Below are positions 1 through 9,629 of a stretch of 64,000 bases of DNA, piece after piece. The number at the start of each line of letters is the position of its first letter. Position 1 is the first letter of the stretch. The translations under genes and the position numbers were made by a program. Under the pieces are notes generated by a model that saw only the letters and a list, made by a program, of their open reading frames with translations, was not told the DNA's origin and did no database searches. The DNA comes from Clostridiales bacterium (GTDB lineage: Bacteria; Bacillota; Clostridia; Oscillospirales; Oscillospiraceae): assembly GCA_029268065.1 (NCBI GenBank), contig JAJUHC010000013.1, forward strand, positions 1 to 64,000. Reading direction: 5' to 3'.

Positions 1-70
1 CCTTAGGCACAAGCGTGTCTATGTCTACCATTATGACGTCACGCCGGCTGTCTTTTTTCCACTCTTCCAT
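1..70 (-). CDS. 5' end of a CDS running off the left edge (MEEWKKDSRRDVIMVDIDTLVPK...), possibly ParB/Srx-like N-terminus
   Basis: ATG (reverse) at 70-68 preceded by strong RBS GGAGGCGGAGAA; open to window edge; family is a guess from 23 aa. Confidence 0.45.
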   Translation of the reverse strand, partial: MEEWKKDSRRDVIMVDIDTLVPK

Positions 71-108
71 TTCTCCGCCTCCTTGCTTCTCCATTATACC
101 AAAAAAAC

Positions 109-345
109 ACGCCCTCGGCGTGCTTTTTTGACAGGCTGAGCACCTCAGGGGTATTTATGATACCCCTGAGGTGCTCAGACTGTCAAAAAACCTGAGAGCA
201 AAAAATGTGCAAACAGTATTTAACCATTTTTCCGGCGGCGTGTACGCCGGAAAAATACGTTATCCCGCGCAATTGTGCGCGACCGGGGGTATCGAGCCGT
301 AAGGCTCGTATCCAGGGGGTATTGGATACCCCTGAGGTGCTTTTA
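109..345. repeat. Array of at least five consecutive intergenic hairpins, including a 31-bp stem at 124-190
   Basis: Inverted repeats read directly: 124-154/160-190 (1 mismatch), 226-237/245-256, 266-271/276-281, 293-298/303-308 (GTAA loop), 316-322/326-332; 17-nt GATACCCCTGAGGTGCT repeated at 159-175 and 325-341. Confidence 0.85.
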
Positions 346-733
346 ACTATGAGCCGAAGCGTGACGTATATTTGACGTTTCGTCTAAACACAAGTGTCTT
401 TTCAACGCACATAACGAATGCCTCAGACTGGTACGAAAACCGTAAACAGGTGGAATGTAAACAAAACAGCCGGAATCACAGGGGCGAGCGCGAAAAATGT
501 CGGACCGCATAATATTATCAAATCTAAACGAAAAAATCACATCGTTCCATATGCCCTATTGCCCTCGATGAGGAAGTTTGGAAAAATATGCTCTGTTTTT
601 GTAGAATTATGCAGATTGCCGGCTTATATCCCCCCGGGGGGCTTGTGCGGGTTTTGGCAGTATGATAGCTTAAAGGAATAGAGAATAGTCTTTTCGGCGA
701 CCGAATACGTTAATTCCTGGTGGATGCTGTGAC

Positions 734-1678
734 ATGATGAAATACATAGCAAAAAAAATACTGATATCCATTCTTGTGATACTCGGCGTATCCGTCCTGA
801 CATTTTCCATGGGGCGGCTGGCGCCGGGGGACCCCGTGGATACCGTTCTGGCCGGAACCAGAAATCCGAGCCACGAGGAAATCGCATCCGCCCGGAAGTA
901 CCTGGGGCTTGACGAGCCTGTCGTTTCCCAATATTTCAGGTGGCTTCGGCGCGCGGCGAGAGGTGATCTCGGGCTGTCCTATCAAACCGGAAAGCCAGTA
1001 TCGAAGGAGCTTGCGGTGCGCCTTCCACAGACGATGCTTTTGACGTTCGGCTCGGTCACGGTAATGCTTATCATCGCCTTTCCATTTGGAATCGCGTCAG
1101 CCCTTGGGCATAACCGCGTTGGTGATTATGCCCTTCGCCTTGTAAATGTGCTTGCGATATCTATACCATCGTTCTGCATCGGCATACTGATGATTCTTTT
1201 TTTCGGTGTGAGGCATAAATGGCTGCCGGTTATGGGGAGCGGCAGTTTTCAGCACCTTTTGATGCCATCGCTTTCGATAGGCATAGGTGCGGGAGCGGCG
1301 CTTGCCCGACTTATCCGGAGTCAGCTTCTGACACACTTGGAATCGGAGCATGTTACCGCGGCTAGGGTTTTCGGAGTAAAGCGCTCGGTCATTCTGAAAA
1401 ATCATGTGCTGAAAAATGCGATCCCGCCGGTGATTACAAATATCGGATTAACCATAGGCACGATGCTGGGCGGTTCGGCAATCATAGAAACTCTTTTTTC
1501 CTGGCCAGGGGCCGGAAGCTATGCGGTTAAGGCTATTTATGCGAGGGATTATCCTGTGATTCAGGCTTATGCGCTTGTAATGGCCGTGATTTATATAGTA
1601 ATCAATGTCCTGATCGAGCTTTCATACTGCCTTGCCATGCCTTCAGTCTATGTGCTGGGAGGCGGCGATGAAAACTAA
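734..1678 (+). CDS. Nickel/peptide-type ABC transporter permease (NikB/DppB-like)
   Basis: Translation typical of BPD_transp_1 permease; first gene of a five-gene Opp/Nik set. Confidence 0.85.
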   Translation: MMKYIAKKILISILVILGVSVLTFSMGRLAPGDPVDTVLAGTRNPSHEEIASARKYLGLDEPVVSQYFRWLRRAARGDLGLSYQTGKPVSKELAVRLPQTMLLTFGSVTVMLIIAFPFGIASALGHNRVGDYALRLVNVLAISIPSFCIGILMILFFGVRHKWLPVMGSGSFQHLLMPSLSIGIGAGAALARLIRSQLLTHLESEHVTAARVFGVKRSVILKNHVLKNAIPPVITNIGLTIGTMLGGSAIIETLFSWPGAGSYAVKAIYARDYPVIQAYALVMAVIYIVINVLIELSYCLAMPSVYVLGGGDEN

Positions 1679-2489
1679 ATGTAAGCTCTCACCCTCCATG
1701 GCGTTCGGGATTGTATTGGCGGCAACTCTCATAATTGCGGCGCTTATCGCGCCGCTTATAGCGCCCAATGATCCTCTGGCTGTGAATATGGCCCGAGCAC
1801 TCGAAGGCTCCAGCGCCAAATATCCTCTGGGCACAGACCAGTTGGGACGCTGCGTGCTTTCCAGACTGCTTTACGGCGCGAGGACTTCCCTCGGCGTTAC
1901 CTGCCTCGTTCTTCTGCTTACAGTGTTTATCGGCTCCGTTATCGGGACTGTCTCCGGCCTTTTTGCGGGGAGGCTGCCCGACAAGCTTTTGACGGCTTTC
2001 TGCGAACTGGTGCTGGCTTTCCCGGGACTTATTCTGGCGCTTGTGATATCAGGTCTTTTAGGTCCGGGAATAGTTAACGTCATGCTTGCCATAGCTTTGG
2101 TATCCTGGGCCAGATACGCGAGGGTTGTAAGGAGCCTCGTAATCGGCGTCCGAGAGGCTCACTACGTAAAAGCGGCGAGGGTTTCGGGCTCCAGCGGCTT
2201 TCAGATCGTTGTAAGACATATTATTCCCAATATCGTCGGAGCTATCGGTACTATAATCGTGACCGATATCGGATCTACGATACTCAAGTTCGCAGGGCTT
2301 TCCTTTATAGGGCTTGGGGCTCAGGCACCCGAGGCCGAGTGGGGAATGATGATAAACGACGCAAGGCTTTATATGACTGAAGCACCTTCCCTGATAGTTT
2401 ATCCTATCCTTGCAATAACTCTTTCGGTCCTGGCGTTCCAGCTGATAGGCGACGGGTTCAGAGACAGGATAGACAGCAGATCGGATTGA
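1668..2489 (+). CDS. Nickel/peptide-type ABC transporter permease (NikC/DppC-like)
   Basis: MKTKCKLSPSMAFG... with RBS GGGAGG; LGTDQLGRCVLSRLLYGARTSL motif of DppC/NikC family; start trimmed from ORF track. Confidence 0.85.
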   Translation: MKTKCKLSPSMAFGIVLAATLIIAALIAPLIAPNDPLAVNMARALEGSSAKYPLGTDQLGRCVLSRLLYGARTSLGVTCLVLLLTVFIGSVIGTVSGLFAGRLPDKLLTAFCELVLAFPGLILALVISGLLGPGIVNVMLAIALVSWARYARVVRSLVIGVREAHYVKAARVSGSSGFQIVVRHIIPNIVGAIGTIIVTDIGSTILKFAGLSFIGLGAQAPEAEWGMMINDARLYMTEAPSLIVYPILAITLSVLAFQLIGDGFRDRIDSRSD

Positions 2490-2500
2490 CGGAGAATGAT

Positions 2501-3259
2501 ATGGGATTTCTTGAAATAAAGGATTTAAGCATCTCCTATTCGCAGACCGCCGTGGTACGAAACATAAGCTTTTCACTTGATGAAGGTGAAACGCTCGGGA
2601 TTGCGGGTGAAAGCGGCTGCGGAAAAAGTACCGTCGCTAAGGCGATACTCGGTATCCTCCCCGAAAGCGCGAAGGTCGAAGGCTCAATAAAATACCGGGG
2701 AAAAGAGCTGGTCGGCATGACCGAAAAGGAATTTGAGAGGCTGCGCGGAAGCGAAATCTCAATGGTCTTTCAAGACCCCTCGACGGCGCTCAATCCCGTC
2801 AGGAAAATAAAGCATCAGTTCTATGATATTTTCGGCACTAATCGGAGAGGGAGAAAGGCCGCGGACGGCGAGATCATCCACTTTCTGACCCATGCCCATA
2901 TTACAGACCCCAAAAGCATGCTTGACAGTTACCCCTCGCAGCTGAGCGGAGGCATGAAGCAGCGTGTGGTCATAGCGATGGCGATTTCAAAAGAGCCGAG
3001 GCTTATAATTGCTGACGAGCCGACGTCCGCTCTTGACGCGGAGATCCGCCTCCAAATAATCGACGAGCTCGTGTCGCTGAAGGAAAGGCTTGGCTTCGGA
3101 ATGATTTATATTTCCCACAATCTCGCCGAACTCTCAAAAACCGCGGATTCAATAATTATCATGAAAAGCGGAATGGTGGTCGAGCAGGGGAAAACCGCGG
3201 AGCTGTTTTCAAATCCCCGGGCGCCTTATACGCGGGAGCTCATTGCCGCTGCAAAATAG
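2501..3259 (+). CDS. ABC transporter ATPase (NikD/DppD-like)
   Basis: Walker A GESGCGKST, signature LSGGMKQR, Walker B LIIADEPT; RBS GGAG before ATG 2501. Confidence 0.88.
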   Translation: MGFLEIKDLSISYSQTAVVRNISFSLDEGETLGIAGESGCGKSTVAKAILGILPESAKVEGSIKYRGKELVGMTEKEFERLRGSEISMVFQDPSTALNPVRKIKHQFYDIFGTNRRGRKAADGEIIHFLTHAHITDPKSMLDSYPSQLSGGMKQRVVIAMAISKEPRLIIADEPTSALDAEIRLQIIDELVSLKERLGFGMIYISHNLAELSKTADSIIIMKSGMVVEQGKTAELFSNPRAPYTRELIAAAK

Positions 3260-3276
3260 ATGGAAAGGTTATACAT

Positions 3277-4059
3277 ATGTGCTCGCTTTTGGAAGTAAAA
3301 AACATAACAAAATGCTTTTCAAAACGGTTGAGCGGCTTTTTCTACAAGAAAAAGGAGACATTCGCCGCGCTGCAGGACGTTTCCTTTTCTTTGGACAGCG
3401 GAGAATCCATGGGGCTCATCGGGGAGAGCGGGAGCGGCAAGACCACCGTCGCCAATATTCTGCTCAGACTGATCGAAGCGGATCAGGGCCAGGTTTTGTT
3501 CAACGGCGAAGACATTACGCGGCTTCACGGCTATAAACAGTTATATCCGATAAGGCGGAATATACAGGCAGTGTTTCAAAACAGCGGCACATCCCTTGAT
3601 TCTCACATGACCTTGGAAGATATCATTACAGAGCCGCTGAGGAACTATAATTTACCAACAAAACGACGGGCGGAGGAGAGTCTCGAGCTGGTAGGACTTC
3701 CTTCGGACTGGGCGAAAAGGAAGCCTTATCAGCTTTCCGGAGGCCAGCGGCAGCGTGTTTCCATCGCACGGGCGATGGTGCTCAAGCCTTCGCTCCTTAT
3801 CCTCGACGAAGCGACCTCGAATCTTGATGTTATAACCTCTTCGCAAATACTTGCGCTGATGCGCAGGCTTCACGAGGAAAACCAAACCGCTATTCTCTTT
3901 ATCTCCCATGATATTTCCGCCGTCGACAAGCTGTGCACAAAAAAGGCCGTCATGAAGGACGGCAGGATAGTCGAAACCTTACGCAGCCTTGACTTAAACG
4001 AAGCTTCGCACCCTTATACAAGGAAACTGATCGAATCAAAAATGTCCGTCAGCCTTTAA
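3277..4059 (+). CDS. ABC transporter ATPase (NikE/DppF-like)
   Basis: Walker A GESGSGKTT, signature LSGGQRQR, Walker B LLILDEAT. Confidence 0.88.
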   Translation: MCSLLEVKNITKCFSKRLSGFFYKKKETFAALQDVSFSLDSGESMGLIGESGSGKTTVANILLRLIEADQGQVLFNGEDITRLHGYKQLYPIRRNIQAVFQNSGTSLDSHMTLEDIITEPLRNYNLPTKRRAEESLELVGLPSDWAKRKPYQLSGGQRQRVSIARAMVLKPSLLILDEATSNLDVITSSQILALMRRLHEENQTAILFISHDISAVDKLCTKKAVMKDGRIVETLRSLDLNEASHPYTRKLIESKMSVSL

Positions 4060-4079
4060 TATAGTTAAGGAGAGAACAT

Positions 4080-5654
4080 ATGAAAAAGAAAACCGCACTT
4101 TTACTTTCGGCTGTCATTTTATTCGTTAGCATTATGACGGCCTGTTCGCAGTCACCGCAAAGCAGCCCCCAGCCTACGGCTTCGGGTCCGAAAATAGTGA
4201 CCATAGCCGCAGGACGCAGCTTTTATCAGGGGCCCACAAGCAATATTTACGTTCACGGAAGCACAAATGTCTGGCAGGCGCTCGTCATGCTTAACGACAA
4301 GATGGAGCCCGAAATGCGGCTCGCGGAATCTGTCAAGGCATCTCAGGACGGTCTGACGTGGACAATAAAACTCAGAAACGGAGTAACGTTCCACGACGGA
4401 ACCAAGCTTACGAGCGATGTAGCTATTATGAACTTGGACCGGCTCTATCACTGGAACGGCGGCTCAAAGTCCTATGACCCCGCGTTTGAAAATACCGGCG
4501 AATTCGGGAAAATCACAAAAATGGCCAAGGTGGACGATCTGAGCTTTACGGTAACCCACGAAAAGCCTATCCCCGATTTTGACCTGCGCCTCGGCTATGA
4601 AAACAGCGCAATGTTCGCAGCCGCTTCCTTTGATTCGAAGAAAGCGATTACCAAGCCTTACGGAACTGGCCCTTACAAGTATGAATCCTATGACGAAAAG
4701 ACAGAAACGCTGACCCTTTCTAAATTTGAAAAATATTGGGAGGGTGAGCCGAAGCTCGATAAGGTGATATTCAAGAATATTGCCGACGCGACGACCAGGC
4801 TCTCGGCTCTTCAGAGCGGCGAGGTGGACGTAATCTCCGATGTCGGGGGAATTCTTCCTCAGCAGGCCGCCACTGTTTTAGGCGACAATAAGCTTGTGAT
4901 GAAGCAGCGGCTCGTAAGCACGGTTCACTACTATTTTATGAACACGAACAGCGGAAAGCTTTTCAGCGATGTCAGTATGCGTAAGGCGCTGAGCCTCTGC
5001 ATTGACCGGGATACCATCGTGAAGAAGCTTCTCAAGGGATACGGCGAACCGGCAAAAAGCGTTTTGACCTCCGCTGGGCCGACGTGGCTTGCGGACTGCG
5101 GCAACGTCTTTGACCCAAAGCAGGCAAAAGAGCTTAAGTTAAAGGCTGTCGGCACCGGCGAAGTGAGCTGTACCATACTTCTCAACTCATCCCTGCTCGG
5201 GCGCTGGCCCTACCAGGACACGGCCGCTATGATTCAGGCGCAGCTAAAGGAGATCGGAGTAAACGCTCAGATTGAAACGGTCGATTCGGCGACCTGGACA
5301 AAGAGGCTTAAAGAGGGCACGTATGATATAGCCCCTCAGCCCTTCACCGTTTCAGCGGGGGAGCCGAACTACTTCTTCGTGCGCAACCTGAGAAGCGGCG
5401 GTACAAATAACTCCTCGCGCAGCTACGGCATCAAGGATGCGGCTTTGGACAGCCTCATCGATAAGGTCGCGGTCGAGCCGAGCAAAACAGAGCGTCAAAA
5501 GTACTATGCAGAGATGCAGAAGCTCGTCAAGGAAAAGGAATATGTTATACCGCTCTGGTACGACGTTACCATATACGCAATGAACAAGCGCGTCCAGAAC
5601 TTTAATCTGGATGTGACGTTCTGCCCCGATCTCTATAAAGTAAGCGTGGGTTAA
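4080..5654 (+). CDS. Extracellular solute-binding lipoprotein (SBP_bac_5; nickel/metallophore or peptide binding, NikA-like)
   Basis: Lipobox signal MKKKTALLLSAVILFVSIMTACSQ; DGLTWTIKLRNGVTFHDGTKLTSDV motif of family 5 SBPs. Confidence 0.85.
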   Translation: MKKKTALLLSAVILFVSIMTACSQSPQSSPQPTASGPKIVTIAAGRSFYQGPTSNIYVHGSTNVWQALVMLNDKMEPEMRLAESVKASQDGLTWTIKLRNGVTFHDGTKLTSDVAIMNLDRLYHWNGGSKSYDPAFENTGEFGKITKMAKVDDLSFTVTHEKPIPDFDLRLGYENSAMFAAASFDSKKAITKPYGTGPYKYESYDEKTETLTLSKFEKYWEGEPKLDKVIFKNIADATTRLSALQSGEVDVISDVGGILPQQAATVLGDNKLVMKQRLVSTVHYYFMNTNSGKLFSDVSMRKALSLCIDRDTIVKKLLKGYGEPAKSVLTSAGPTWLADCGNVFDPKQAKELKLKAVGTGEVSCTILLNSSLLGRWPYQDTAAMIQAQLKEIGVNAQIETVDSATWTKRLKEGTYDIAPQPFTVSAGEPNYFFVRNLRSGGTNNSSRSYGIKDAALDSLIDKVAVEPSKTERQKYYAEMQKLVKEKEYVIPLWYDVTIYAMNKRVQNFNLDVTFCPDLYKVSVG

Positions 5655-5658
5655 TAAC

Positions 5659-6531
5659 GTGAAATTTGAACAGTATACCAACTTCGCAAGCGAGCAGTGG
5701 CGTCTCACAATGGGCAAAAGCGAGCATTTCAGCCTTGAAAAATGCACAGACGGGGAAAAGACCGTGGTTTGGGACAAAATGGCCGCGACTTATGACCTTG
5801 CGATGGGCTCTGATACGAGGCGTATCGAAACGGCAATCGAACGGCTTGAAAGGCTTGGGGCTTTCGGTCCCGATACTGTCGCGCTGGACATCGGCAGCGG
5901 CACGGGCGCTTATACTTTGGCGCTGGCCGAAAAATGCAAAGTCGTCTACGCCCTGGACAGCTCCCGCGGCATGCAGAAGGTGATGGCGGAAAAGGCTGAA
6001 AAACTGGGGATAAGAAATATAATACCAATATGCGCCGATTGGAAAAGCATTCAGGAAAGCGAGCTGCCGTGCAGGTTCGATATAGTCCTATCCTCTCTGA
6101 ACACCGGGATAAACGACGCTGATTCGCTGCTGAAAATGAACCAGGCCTCAAAAGGCTTCTGCTGCTACGTGACAGCTCACGGGACGGCTCGCAGCTCCTC
6201 GCGTGGGGATTTCCAAAGAATTGTCTTCGGGCGCGAGCTGATGACCGCCGGCGGCAACGACATCATACATCCCTTCAATATCATTTACGGCCTGGGCTAC
6301 CGCCCGGAGCTGACATATGCTCCGTGCGAATGGACAAAGGAAGAGGAGCCTGAGGAGGCCGTTGAAGCCGTGTGCCGTGAATTCGGGCGTTACGGGCCGA
6401 TTGACGAGAGCCTCAAATCAAAGCTGAGGGAATACATACTGTCCCGCCTTAATGAAAAGGGTATGTTTTCTCAGTCGCAGAAAAGCGTCGTCGGAATTAT
6501 GATATGGGATACGAGAGATTTGGGCGGATAA
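5659..6531 (+). CDS. Class I SAM-dependent methyltransferase linked to the Nik/Opp transporter
   Basis: GTG start 5 nt after the SBP stop; motif I VALDIGSGTGAYTLALA. Confidence 0.8.
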   Translation: MKFEQYTNFASEQWRLTMGKSEHFSLEKCTDGEKTVVWDKMAATYDLAMGSDTRRIETAIERLERLGAFGPDTVALDIGSGTGAYTLALAEKCKVVYALDSSRGMQKVMAEKAEKLGIRNIIPICADWKSIQESELPCRFDIVLSSLNTGINDADSLLKMNQASKGFCCYVTAHGTARSSSRGDFQRIVFGRELMTAGGNDIIHPFNIIYGLGYRPELTYAPCEWTKEEEPEEAVEAVCREFGRYGPIDESLKSKLREYILSRLNEKGMFSQSQKSVVGIMIWDTRDLGG

Positions 6532-6768
6532 CGATATATTCCTTATATTCCGTAATATTTTACAACATATTTATCCCCCATGGGAGCTTGCAGGCGCGGG
6601 TTGGCCCGAGGTATAATGGAACCGAAGTAAGATGCTATATTAACTCCTCGCGAAAAAGTCGCCCGCAGGTCGAACACTGCGGGCGATACCAATTTGTGAC
6701 GATTCAGATAAGGGGTTTTAGCTTGAAACATTTAATTCACACTTCCGAAAACGCCAGCGCATGCATCG

Positions 6769-7554
6769 GTGACAGCCATGGGCGTGTATTTTGACGATGT
6801 CCATGCGAGCTGGCACAGTCAGCTCGCCGGAGCACCGCACGAGACACCGGATTCCGCGGAAGTCGAGGCCAGGAGAGCCGCCTTAAAGGATGGAGAGGAT
6901 TATCTCGCGTTGGGTGAAGCGCTGAGCAGGCAGCTCAGATACCGCGAAGCGATTGAGGCGTACGATAAGGCGGAAAGCTTGATGCCGGGCGAGCTGCGGG
7001 TATACCGCGGCAGGGCCGGAAGGTATCTCTCTACGCTTCAGCCGGAAAACGCCAAGGCCGATTTTATCCGCTGCCTTGAGCTCGGCGGCGAAAGGCTTGA
7101 CTGTATCTATCGTATAGGACTCTGTGACTATTACATCGGTAATTATTCGGATTCTATTGCGAGCTTTGAAGAAGCCATGCCGCTTTGCGACGACGAAATG
7201 GGCGTAGCCGTTATCTACTGGCATACCCTGTGCAGCCTGCGCAGCAACACAAGCCCCGGTCTTTTGGAAAAATACCGTGCCGGTATGGAGGTAGGGCATC
7301 ATACTGCCTACGATAAAGCGGTCATGCTATTTACGGGAGCGATCACTGCCGACGAGCTTTTGGTTCAGCTTGAAGCTGAGCCGGACGATATGGAATATGC
7401 CATTATCCTGTACGGCATCTGCGTCCATTTGCATAGCGTCGGACTGTGGCGGAAGGCTGACGCCCTTATGGAGGCGCTTCTTTCGCGCGACGCCTTCTGG
7501 TTTTGCTATTCATACCTTGCCGCGTGGAACGACAGGCATAATAAAGGCCGCTGA
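6769..7554 (+). CDS. TPR-repeat protein of unknown function
   Basis: Tandem TPR-like helices (YREAIEAYDKAESLMPGELRVYRGRAGRYL; GNYSDSIASFEEAMPL); start GTG 6769 or ATG 6778. Confidence 0.6.
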   Translation: MTAMGVYFDDVHASWHSQLAGAPHETPDSAEVEARRAALKDGEDYLALGEALSRQLRYREAIEAYDKAESLMPGELRVYRGRAGRYLSTLQPENAKADFIRCLELGGERLDCIYRIGLCDYYIGNYSDSIASFEEAMPLCDDEMGVAVIYWHTLCSLRSNTSPGLLEKYRAGMEVGHHTAYDKAVMLFTGAITADELLVQLEAEPDDMEYAIILYGICVHLHSVGLWRKADALMEALLSRDAFWFCYSYLAAWNDRHNKGR

Positions 7555-7737
7555 CGCGGGGGAACCCGCAGATTTACTGCTTTTTAGCTTTGTGCGTCGT
7601 CGAAGCAAAGACTAAAACCTGTTAAGGCCAGGTCAAGTGCTGTAAAAACGTCATATTTCTAATGCATACTCCCGGCATAAAAGCGGGGCAGGGAGCCGCT
7701 TCGGTGGCCGCCTGTCCCTGTTTTCATTTTGAAAATT

Positions 7738-7813
7738 AAGCCCGATAATACAAAAACACCCGCCGTATAAGCGGATGCTTCTGATATTGGTGTGAGCAAG
7801 CCTGTAAGCCGGG
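7738..7813 (-). repeat. Orphan 76-bp copy of the rnpB 3' end plus terminator (att-like direct repeat)
   Basis: Base-for-base identical to 14643-14718, the 3' end of rnpB. Confidence 0.95.
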
Positions 7814-7838
7814 ACGTTTTTTGACTGGCACAAAACAA

Positions 7839-8375
7839 TTACACCAGTATTATGTCATCTTCGTGCATCATGTACTCAATCAGCACGTAGATTCCCGCCC
7901 AAAAAGTAATTTCGTGCTTTTCCGAGATTTCAAGGCAAATTGGCTTAAATTTGAAAAAAGGTGAAACATTAGCCAGCGTAGTACCCTCGTGGGTAATAGT
8001 TAGGCCATTGTTTTTTTGGCGCTGGATAAGCCATTTTCCATATGGCGTTTCTACCGCCATCTTAACAACCTGCGGTGGGCGTATGGCAAATGCCCGCGTA
8101 GCGCCATCCTCTGTATTTGATTCAAGAAACAGATTCGCGCTTGCGACCGGATTATTATTCTTATAGATGATGTACTTTCGGGAATCAGCATAGCTCATAT
8201 CTTTCTCTTGTCTTGGCAGGTTTACAATGTCTGTGGTAAAAACAATATTACCTTTATTATCGCTGACTTTTTTGGCTGCTCCAATAATCTTCTGGTTGCT
8301 GATTTTTGCAACAGTTTCACCTTTTTCGTTAACCAGACGCCAAGTAAAAAATCCCTTTTGTATTTTTAACTTCAT
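7839..8375 (-). CDS. LURP-one/tubby-like fold protein (tentative)
   Basis: 178-aa ORF with ...KGFFTWRLVNEKGETVAKISNQK...; pattern reminiscent of LURP-one-related proteins. Confidence 0.45.
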   Translation of the reverse strand: MKLKIQKGFFTWRLVNEKGETVAKISNQKIIGAAKKVSDNKGNIVFTTDIVNLPRQEKDMSYADSRKYIIYKNNNPVASANLFLESNTEDGATRAFAIRPPQVVKMAVETPYGKWLIQRQKNNGLTITHEGTTLANVSPFFKFKPICLEISEKHEITFWAGIYVLIEYMMHEDDIILV

Positions 8376-8387
8376 AAGTTAGCACTC

Positions 8388-8945
8388 CTATACCAATAAG
8401 TAAATTGCACCGCCGATAATCCCTGAACCAAGCATTACTATTATCGGGTTCGGCTTCCATTTTCTCAAAACAAAAAGTGCTGAGGCAAAAAGTAAAACAG
8501 CAATGTAATTGAGAGATTGTGTTGAAAATCCCGATTCACCAAATACTGTAAGTCTGAGGATCGACACGCCAGCTGATGCGATCAGAGCAACGACGGCAGG
8601 ACGGAGACCTGAAAGTACGCCTTGAATTACCGTCATTTCCTTGTATTTAAAATAAATGAATGCCAGCACTGAGACGATTATACAGGAGGGGAGAATACAC
8701 CCAAAAGTTGCAATCAATGCCCCCGGAATTCCAAAAATCCGAATGCCTACGAAGGTGGCGGAATTGATTGCAATTGGTCCCGGTGTCATTTCGGCAATGG
8801 TGATCAGATCAGTAAATTCAGTTAATGACAGCCAATGATGTAAATCGACCACTTGATTTTGTATTAGGGGCATGGCGGCCATACCGCCTCCTATACTAAA
8901 CAAGCCAATCTGGAAGAAGCTCCAAAAAAGTTTTATCGCTATCAT
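8388..8945 (-). CDS. Short-chain chromate transporter (CHR) subunit
   Basis: FFQIGLFSIGGGMAAMPLIQNQVVD and EMTPGPIAINSATFVG motifs. Confidence 0.85.
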   Translation of the reverse strand: MIAIKLFWSFFQIGLFSIGGGMAAMPLIQNQVVDLHHWLSLTEFTDLITIAEMTPGPIAINSATFVGIRIFGIPGALIATFGCILPSCIIVSVLAFIYFKYKEMTVIQGVLSGLRPAVVALIASAGVSILRLTVFGESGFSTQSLNYIAVLLFASALFVLRKWKPNPIIVMLGSGIIGGAIYLLV

Positions 8946-9523
8946 TTGGACAAAACCTCCCTCTTGACGCGCTTAGCTTGAAGCCACACCTTAACAGCTC
9001 CAATAATGCCGCAAACTAAAATGATGTACATGGCATTGATTTTGAAAAAGAACGTTGCTATAAAAGCAGAAACCATAACCAGTATATATGAAAGGTCCTT
9101 TTCCTTACAAATGTTGCCGCCAAGATTCAGTACAACATCCGCAATGACTGCAGCAACCCCCGCCTGCATTCCATTTAAGATGGCGTTTACGACATTATTG
9201 TCACGAAATGCCTTATAGAAAAAGGATATAGCGGAAATTATTATCAGAGGCGGCAGCACCGTTCCCACAATTGTAATTAAAGCGCCTGGAATACCCGCCA
9301 CGCGATACCCAAGTAGAATTGACGCGTTTACAGCTACCGCACCGGGTGAGGATTGTGCGATGGCCGTCAAATTGAGCATTTCATCTTCACCAATCCATGA
9401 CAAGTTGTCCACAAATTTTTTCTTCATAAGTGCAATGATAACATAACCGCCACCAAATGTGAACGCGCTCAAATAGAATGTAGATGTGAATAGCTTCAAT
9501 AATAAATTATTTTTAATTTTCAA
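8942..9523 (-). CDS. Short-chain chromate transporter (CHR) subunit
   Basis: STFYLSAFTFGGGYVIIALMKKKFVD and AQSSPGAVAVNASILLG motifs; 4-nt overlap with the neighbouring CHR gene. Confidence 0.85.
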   Translation of the reverse strand: MKIKNNLLLKLFTSTFYLSAFTFGGGYVIIALMKKKFVDNLSWIGEDEMLNLTAIAQSSPGAVAVNASILLGYRVAGIPGALITIVGTVLPPLIIISAISFFYKAFRDNNVVNAILNGMQAGVAAVIADVVLNLGGNICKEKDLSYILVMVSAFIATFFFKINAMYIILVCGIIGAVKVWLQAKRVKREVLSK

Positions 9524-9629
9524 CTTAAAAACCCTCCTTTATTTTTATTATAGGGCTTGATAGTATATATGTAAAATAGTATTATTATATATAATTCATA
9601 ATAATTATTTTATATTAGCTGGGGGTACT

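Noticed and set aside
541-733. Possible metal-sensing riboswitch upstream of the Nik/Opp operon
   Set aside because: Some hairpins (CCCCCCGGGGGG) but I could not identify a NiCo or other riboswitch consensus; needs an Rfam search.
6663-6693. Hairpin CGCCCGCAG-GTCGAACA-CTGCGGGCG as terminator after the methyltransferase
   Set aside because: Stem is good but no T-tract follows; could be a 5' UTR structure of the TPR gene, left uncalled.
7651-7833. Minus-strand 60-aa ORF in the track
   Set aside because: Overlaps the orphan rnpB tail and a terminator; the structural-RNA explanation is better.
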